This document shows positions 11,984-16,509 of a DNA stretch of 16,509 nt, piece by piece. Position numbers and translations under genes: made by a program. The DNA is from JAHHUH01 sp045123075 (lineage in GTDB: Bacteria; Bacillota; Negativicutes; Acidaminococcales; Acidaminococcaceae): assembly GCA_045123075.1 (NCBI GenBank), contig JBGVIJ010000010.1, positions 1-16,509 of the forward strand, written 5' to 3'. Within the stretch, counting starts at the first letter, position 1; every line of letters begins with the position of its first letter. The notes under the pieces were generated by a model. It did no database searches. It saw only the letters and a list, made by a program, of their open reading frames with translations, and was not told the DNA's origin.

Positions 11984-12388
11984 ATGAAAAAGAAAGATAG
12001 GTATGTCTTTCCTGCTGTGTTTACCTATGAAGAAGGACAAAAGATTTCAATAGAATTTCCAGATTTGGAATGTGCAACTTGTGGTGATGACGATACGGAT
12101 GCGTTGTTTTCTGCTCGTGAGCTTTTAGGTTGTGTTATTTGTGGTTTAGAAGAAGATGGTGAGCCTATTCCGGAACCTACACCATTAGCTGATGTAAAGT
12201 TAGCTCCTAATGAAAGAGCATGCTTAGTTGATGTGTTTATGCCAGTTTATCGTTTGACAAGAGTTCATAAATCTGTAAATAGAACAGTAACTTTACCTGC
12301 GTGGCTTAATGCAGAAGCTTTGGAGCATAAGATTAATTTTTCCCAAGTGTTGCAAGAAGCGTTGAAGATGCAGCTTGGTTACAAATAA
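11984..12388 (+). CDS. HicB-like antitoxin (no HicA partner visible)
   Basis: This 134-residue protein resembles HicB-like antitoxins. The N-terminal half (about 5-65) has the partial RNase H-like pattern RYVFPAVFTYEEGQKISIEFPDLECATCGDD, then ARELLGCVICGLEEDGEPIPEPTPL. The C-terminal part RTVTLPAWLNAEALEHKINFSQVLQEALK (about 102-130) fits a ribbon-helix-helix DNA-binding domain. I chose ATG 11984, 6 bases after AAAGGAGGT; ATG 11978 touches that site. HicB normally neutralises the mRNase HicA, but no ~60-residue HicA frame lies upstream or downstream, so it appears orphan. TTGACA at 11934-11939 may be part of its promoter, although no good -10 sits at proper spacing. A terminator follows. Confidence 0.85.
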   Translation: MKKKDRYVFPAVFTYEEGQKISIEFPDLECATCGDDDTDALFSARELLGCVICGLEEDGEPIPEPTPLADVKLAPNERACLVDVFMPVYRLTRVHKSVNRTVTLPAWLNAEALEHKINFSQVLQEALKMQLGYK

Positions 12389-12406
12389 ATTGTTAGATTG
12401 GTTATT

Positions 12407-12441
12407 AAAAGCAGTTCCGCAAAATGCGGAGCTGCTTTTTT
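12407..12441 (+). terminator. Terminator after hicB
   Basis: AAAAGCAGTTCCGC pairs with GCGGAGCTGCTTTT (one G-U pair) around a short A-rich loop and ends in six T. It isolates hicB from the mod-res operon. Confidence 0.9.
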
Positions 12442-12451
12442 AATAGATAGT

Positions 12452-12499
12452 TCAGATGACTTAAATTGGAAGCATCCTGTGAAAAAGTTAGAATGGTGA
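12452..12499 (+). pseudogene. Remnant of a second XRE regulator gene (3' end only)
   Basis: Bases 12464-12499 match the last 36 bases of the XRE gene (11866-11901) at 31 positions and encode NWKHPVKKLEW plus stop, against NWKYPVNKVEW plus stop. Upstream, CAGATGACTT (12453-12462) matches GAGATGGCTT of the gene, but with a 4-base gap that breaks the frame. No HTH-coding part precedes it. It is a decayed paralogue tail, giving imperfect direct repeats on both sides of hicB. Confidence 0.75.
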
Positions 12500-12530
12500 G
12501 GGGATTGTTTTTATAATCTTAGATTTTTTA

Positions 12531-12559
12531 TTAAAATTTATGCGTAAAAATAGTATAAT
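12531..12559 (+). promoter_or_regulatory. Promoter for mod-res
   Basis: TTAAAA (12531-12536, four of six matches to the -35 consensus) and TATAAT (12554-12559, consensus -10) are 17 bases apart. They lie about 67 bases before the mod start in an otherwise gene-free AT-rich stretch. Confidence 0.65.
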
Positions 12560-12625
12560 GTAAAATAACATAGTGTATATGATTTAAATCATGTCTTATT
12601 ATTGTCATATATAGGGAGAGAAAAA

Positions 12626-14377
12626 ATGAGTACTAACATTTCTAAACAAAAAAGAGAAGATTTATTAGCTAAGATAAATAAAATACGCACTTTTATTTCC
12701 AGTGCACCACAGGATGAAAATACTGGTAATTTGCTTTCTTATCTTTCTGAATTAGAGAAAGATGTAAATAGTAAAAAATATGGATTGGTGTTTGAGGAAC
12801 ATAGAGAAGGTATTGACGAGATACTTGATACTCATATTCCAGTATTATCAGAAGAACAAGATTTGTTTATTGCCAATGGTGGTCAAATGAATTTCTTGAT
12901 AGAGGGTGACAATCTTGCAGCGTTGGAAATACTAGAGAAAACACATAAAAATAAAATTGATTTTATCTATATAGATCCACCTTACAATACTAAAGTTAAA
13001 GATTTTATTTATGATGACTGCTATGTAGAACAAAAAGATGAATACTTGCATTCAAAATGGTTGTCTTTTATGGAAAAAAGATTAAGGATTGCCAGAGAGG
13101 TAATGAGTGAGAATGCTTGTATTCTTATTTCTATTAATGAAAATGAAGGATTCGGATTAAAGTTGCTTTGTGATGATGTATTTGGTCACGAAAATTATTT
13201 AACCTGTTTCGCCGTTAAAGTGCGTCATGAGGATAGGATATTAAAAGCAGATAAAGATTTTCATGAAGTGTTTGAATATCTTTTGTTTTATAGAAAAAGT
13301 ACCGCGCATAAAACAAACAAAAGAACTTTAGACAATACATCAATTGATGACTACATTTGGAAGATTGTCGAAGTAAATCCACCTTCAACAAAAATAAAAA
13401 TGGGAAGTAAAGAAGTGTCAGTATTTGCTCCTGAAGACTATTCACTAATTAAATGTGAACCCAATATGAAAAATTTAAAACGTATTAATATCCGTGGTAG
13501 TATCAAAGAGGGTAATAGTAGTGGTAGATTTTTTATGAGATATTTGAATGGTTATATAGGAGAAAAAAAAGGATTTATGTATCGTGTGCCTGATATGGGT
13601 GATGATGGAATAGGATATAGGTATTTTCTTATTCCTGAAGGAAATAGAAAAAATGGTGATTACTTCCAAGGCGTACCGCAGAATCGTTCAAATACTAAGG
13701 AAATACCTTATCCTAATATAATTAGAATTGATGCAGATTTGTTAGATTTTGAGGCAGATTTTAATAAAGTAGGCTATGAAGGTGAAGTAGAGTTTAGAAA
13801 TGGTAAAAAACCAATTGCCTTTTTACAACATTGTTTCAAATTGGGCGGTTTGGATAAAAGAAATTTAACAGTCTTAGATTTCTTTGCTGGTTCAGGTTCT
13901 ACTGCTCATGCTTTGTTAGATTATATGAATAATAATCAAATGAACCATAAATTTATCCTTTGTACTAATAATGAAAATAATATTTGTCGCGATATCACTT
14001 ATGAAAGAATCAAACGAGTTATAACAAAAGAAAATTACAAGGCAGGTTTGAAATATTATAAAATTGATTATTTGCCTATTAACGAGCGTATGTATTATGA
14101 ATATGCAAATGAATTACTTGCGCATATTCGTGAATTGGTGGAACTGGAGAACGGTATTAACATTGATGGGAATACTAATGTTGCCATAGTTTTGACGGAA
14201 GAAGAATTAGTAGAATTCTTGTCAGATAAAGAAAAAGTGACTGCTTGTCAAAAGATTTATATTGGACACGATGTGCTTCCTGATTTTGACCAACAAAATA
14301 TATTAGACTATAATCAAATTGAAATTAATATTATTCCTGATTATTACTATCGTGATTTACAGGAGGGAAGAGTATGA
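12626..14377 (+). CDS. mod: Type III restriction-modification methyltransferase (Mod)
   Basis: This 583-residue adenine-N6 DNA methyltransferase is the specificity and methylation subunit of a type III system. Catalytic motif IV is DPPYN at 117-121, preceding the S-adenosylmethionine motif FAGSGS at 420-425. This order defines the beta class typical of Mod. The ~250 residues after motif IV include the variable target-recognition region. The C-terminal part (about 490-583) is of the kind seen in Mod homologues. I chose ATG 12626, preceded by AGGGAGAG; an in-frame TTG at 12602 lies upstream of that site. No simple-sequence repeat tract suggesting phase variation is seen. It overlaps res by ATGA. 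The recognition sequence cannot be inferred. Confidence 0.93.
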   Translation: MSTNISKQKREDLLAKINKIRTFISSAPQDENTGNLLSYLSELEKDVNSKKYGLVFEEHREGIDEILDTHIPVLSEEQDLFIANGGQMNFLIEGDNLAALEILEKTHKNKIDFIYIDPPYNTKVKDFIYDDCYVEQKDEYLHSKWLSFMEKRLRIAREVMSENACILISINENEGFGLKLLCDDVFGHENYLTCFAVKVRHEDRILKADKDFHEVFEYLLFYRKSTAHKTNKRTLDNTSIDDYIWKIVEVNPPSTKIKMGSKEVSVFAPEDYSLIKCEPNMKNLKRINIRGSIKEGNSSGRFFMRYLNGYIGEKKGFMYRVPDMGDDGIGYRYFLIPEGNRKNGDYFQGVPQNRSNTKEIPYPNIIRIDADLLDFEADFNKVGYEGEVEFRNGKKPIAFLQHCFKLGGLDKRNLTVLDFFAGSGSTAHALLDYMNNNQMNHKFILCTNNENNICRDITYERIKRVITKENYKAGLKYYKIDYLPINERMYYEYANELLAHIRELVELENGINIDGNTNVAIVLTEEELVEFLSDKEKVTACQKIYIGHDVLPDFDQQNILDYNQIEINIIPDYYYRDLQEGRV

Positions 14378-16509
14378 GTTTTAAATTAAAAGGATTTCAG
14401 TTAAAAGCAGTTAAAGACTTATTTTCTGCTGTAACTAATTCCTCAAGTAGTGATATAGTTTTAAAAAGTCCTACTGGTAGTGGTAAGACCATTATTTTAA
14501 CTTACTTTATGCATCAGTATATTCAATCTTATTCTAAGACAGTTTTTGTATGGCTTACCCCTGGCAAAGGTAGCTTAGAAGAACAATCTAAATCTAAGAT
14601 GGATATGTATATTCATAATTCACAAACTAAATTACTCGCAGATGTAATGACGGGTGGTTTTACAGAAAATGATAGTGTCTTTATAAATTGGGAGAAGCTT
14701 ACCCAAAAAGGCAATAATGCTTTAAAGGATAGCGAGAGAACTAACTTTTTAGAACATATTGCAAATGCTTTAAATGATGGCTTACGTTTTATTGTTATAG
14801 TGGATGAGAGTCATCAAAATGATACAACAAAAGCTGATGAAATTATACAGTATTTTAAAACTGATAAAATCATTCGTTGTTCAGCCACTCCTAAAAATAT
14901 TACTAACGCTGAATTTATTGAAATAAAAGAGGAAGAAGTAATTGCTGAAGGTTTAATTAAAAAGATGGTTGTTATCAACCAAGATTTCCCACAAATGGTT
15001 GAAACTGATAATCAAACTACTTATCTTTTAGAAAAGGGATTGAGCAAACAAAGAGAGTTACACGCAGAGTTTTTACAGAGAGGAATCAATGTAAATCCTT
15101 TGATTGTGGTACAGTTACCTAATAAATCAGAAGTGCTATTGGATGAAGTAGAGCGTTGGTTTGAAAAACAAGGAATTACTTATGAAAATCAACAATTGGC
15201 AGTTTGGCTAGCTGACAAACAAGAAAATAAAGATGGTATTGAGAAAAGTAGTACAAAGTCTATTGCTGTTATTATAAAACAAGCAGTTGCTACTGGTTGG
15301 GATTGTCCACGAGCACATATTTTAGTAAAACTACGTGATAATATGGACGAAACTTTTGAGATACAAACGATTGGTCGTATTCGTCGTATGCCGGAAGCAA
15401 AGCATTATGATGATGACTTGCTTGATAGTTGCTATCTTTATACATTTGACGAAAAGTTTACGGCAGGAGTAAAGACGTCTTTAGGAAAAGGTGCATTAGA
15501 TGCTTGCACTTTGTTCTTGAAAAATGAATATAAAAATATTGAACTGGTTAGTGAACATCGTACTATGGTTACTGATAATCGTGACCCAAATAAAGCATTG
15601 GCAGCAATTATAAAGTACATGGAGAATGGGTATGGTATTGATGATGATGCAACCAAGAATAAGGTGCGTTTGGAAACAAAGGGATTTGTTTTTAATGAAG
15701 ATATCGTAAGACATACAAGGTCTGGTGAAATTATTACTTTTGATTTTAATGCATCTGATTTAAACGAAATAGGTTTTATTGAGAAACTAAATACTCATAA
15801 GCATGGACGTGATTATCACCAAAAGGTTGGTAGAATAGGTCTAGAAATAGGTATTGAATATCATCATATGAATGCCATTATCAGAAAACTTTTTGATAAA
15901 AATGTTACGTATAAACATAAGGTATTAGATTTCGATACTAGAGAAGTATATTCGTTTGTCTTAAATAACTTTGATAGATTGGTGCATCTTGTACGAGAGG
16001 CTATGGCAAAAGAGCTGGCACAAATGACTTTAGGTATGAAGCAGGTGTCTGAAACAGTATTTCGTATGCCGCAGTCTTGCATGTTCACATATGATAGTAA
16101 AGCAAAAGTACAAACACTTATGATTAAGAATGTATATCAGAGATATCTTTCATCGGCAGAAATACGTTCTTCCTCAGAACGTAAATTTGAAAAATACTGT
16201 GAACTTTCTAAAAATGTGAATTGGTTCTATAAAAATGGAGATAAAGGTAATGAGTATTTGTCCATTGTTTATGAAGATAATTCTGGTAAACAAAGGCTTT
16301 TTTACCCTGACTATATACTCGGTGTAAATGAAGAGATATGGATTATAGAAACCAAGGGTGGTTTTGATATAAGTGGTAATAGCCAAGATATTGATATATT
16401 TACGGCTAAAAAGTTCAGAGTGCTGAAAAATTATCTTGAAAGACACAATTTAAAGGGTGGCATTGTCCGTAATGATGATAAGAGTGATGAACTTTGTATC
16501 TGTATGGAT
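14374..16509 (+). CDS. res: Type III restriction endonuclease subunit (Res), 3' end outside window
   Basis: The frame from ATG 14374 is open for all 712 codons to the window end. It is a superfamily 2 translocase fused to a nuclease. Walker A is TGSGKT (34-39), Walker B is DESH (144-147), motif III is SATPKN and motif VI is QTIGRIRRMP (331-340). A C-terminal PD-(D/E)xK site is visible as YPDYIL (Asp646) and ETK (Glu659, Lys661). Res with Mod cuts DNA a set distance from unmethylated head-to-head sites after ATP-dependent movement. All catalytic motifs are intact, so the system is probably active. AGGAGGG precedes the ATG, and the ATGA overlap with mod implies coupled synthesis. The stop and any C-terminal remainder lie beyond the window. 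Confidence 0.93.
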   Translation, partial: MSFKLKGFQLKAVKDLFSAVTNSSSSDIVLKSPTGSGKTIILTYFMHQYIQSYSKTVFVWLTPGKGSLEEQSKSKMDMYIHNSQTKLLADVMTGGFTENDSVFINWEKLTQKGNNALKDSERTNFLEHIANALNDGLRFIVIVDESHQNDTTKADEIIQYFKTDKIIRCSATPKNITNAEFIEIKEEEVIAEGLIKKMVVINQDFPQMVETDNQTTYLLEKGLSKQRELHAEFLQRGINVNPLIVVQLPNKSEVLLDEVERWFEKQGITYENQQLAVWLADKQENKDGIEKSSTKSIAVIIKQAVATGWDCPRAHILVKLRDNMDETFEIQTIGRIRRMPEAKHYDDDLLDSCYLYTFDEKFTAGVKTSLGKGALDACTLFLKNEYKNIELVSEHRTMVTDNRDPNKALAAIIKYMENGYGIDDDATKNKVRLETKGFVFNEDIVRHTRSGEIITFDFNASDLNEIGFIEKLNTHKHGRDYHQKVGRIGLEIGIEYHHMNAIIRKLFDKNVTYKHKVLDFDTREVYSFVLNNFDRLVHLVREAMAKELAQMTLGMKQVSETVFRMPQSCMFTYDSKAKVQTLMIKNVYQRYLSSAEIRSSSERKFEKYCELSKNVNWFYKNGDKGNEYLSIVYEDNSGKQRLFYPDYILGVNEEIWIIETKGGFDISGNSQDIDIFTAKKFRVLKNYLERHNLKGGIVRNDDKSDELCICMD

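Noticed and set aside
12626..14377. Phase-variable repeat tract in mod
   Set aside because: I saw no tandem tetra- or pentanucleotide repeats or long homopolymer in the gene or its leader, so there is no sequence support for phase variation.
1..16509. CRISPR arrays, tRNA or rRNA genes, insertion sequences with transposase
   Set aside because: No regularly spaced direct repeats, cloverleaf-like sequences with CCA ends, rRNA signatures or transposase motifs were found.

Overview
The window looks like a chromosomal segment of a Firmicute, most likely a Negativicutes member (Acidaminococcaceae/Phascolarctobacterium-like). The evidence is the gene order efp, M50 protease, trpS, scpA, scpB, rluB, a YhiN-type flavoprotein, cmk, plsC, a fused ispH-rpsA and a type 2 IPP isomerase, with consistently strong AGGAGG-type ribosome binding sites. 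The family-level assignment is an inference from gene order and protein style; no rRNA is present.

Region 1 (1-9650, all + strand) is core genome. The tail of elongation factor P ends at a strong terminator. A new extended -10 promoter then starts a tightly packed ten-gene run: M50 protease, trpS, scpA, scpB, rluB, FAD protein, cmk, plsC, ispH-S1 and fni. Several junctions overlap by 4-11 nt, which suggests one long operon with translational coupling. The genes serve tRNA charging, chromosome condensation (ScpAB), 23S rRNA modification, CMP salvage, phospholipid synthesis, isoprenoid synthesis (IspH and IDI-2) and translation (S1). The ispH-S1 fusion has a near-perfect internal ribosome binding site and an in-frame ATG exactly at the domain boundary, plus a sharp codon-usage change there, so a free S1 protein is probably also made. 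A bidirectional terminator closes the run.

Region 2 (9688-11460, - strand) is a small accessory locus. A sigma-70-family factor lies upstream of an operon of four very small genes: a 45-aa protein, DUF1659, a 24-aa Trp-rich peptide and DUF2922. Between them are two divergent copies of the same two-box promoter-like module with identical 15-nt spacing, good candidates for the sigma factor's own promoters. The sigma gene appears to start at a non-AUG codon. A ~120-bp hairpin-rich repeat sits between the peptide and DUF2922 genes and seems to supply the peptide's stop codon. This is the most likely place for an undescribed system.

Region 3 (11500-16509, + strand, visibly AT-richer) is a defence-like island. 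It holds an XRE regulator behind an 18-bp perfect palindrome, an orphan HicB-like antitoxin, a broken copy of the regulator's 3' end, and a type III restriction-modification pair, mod and res, that overlap by ATGA. res runs off the window end after its visible nuclease motif. The palindrome lies between the divergent sigma and XRE genes and could link control of the two loci.
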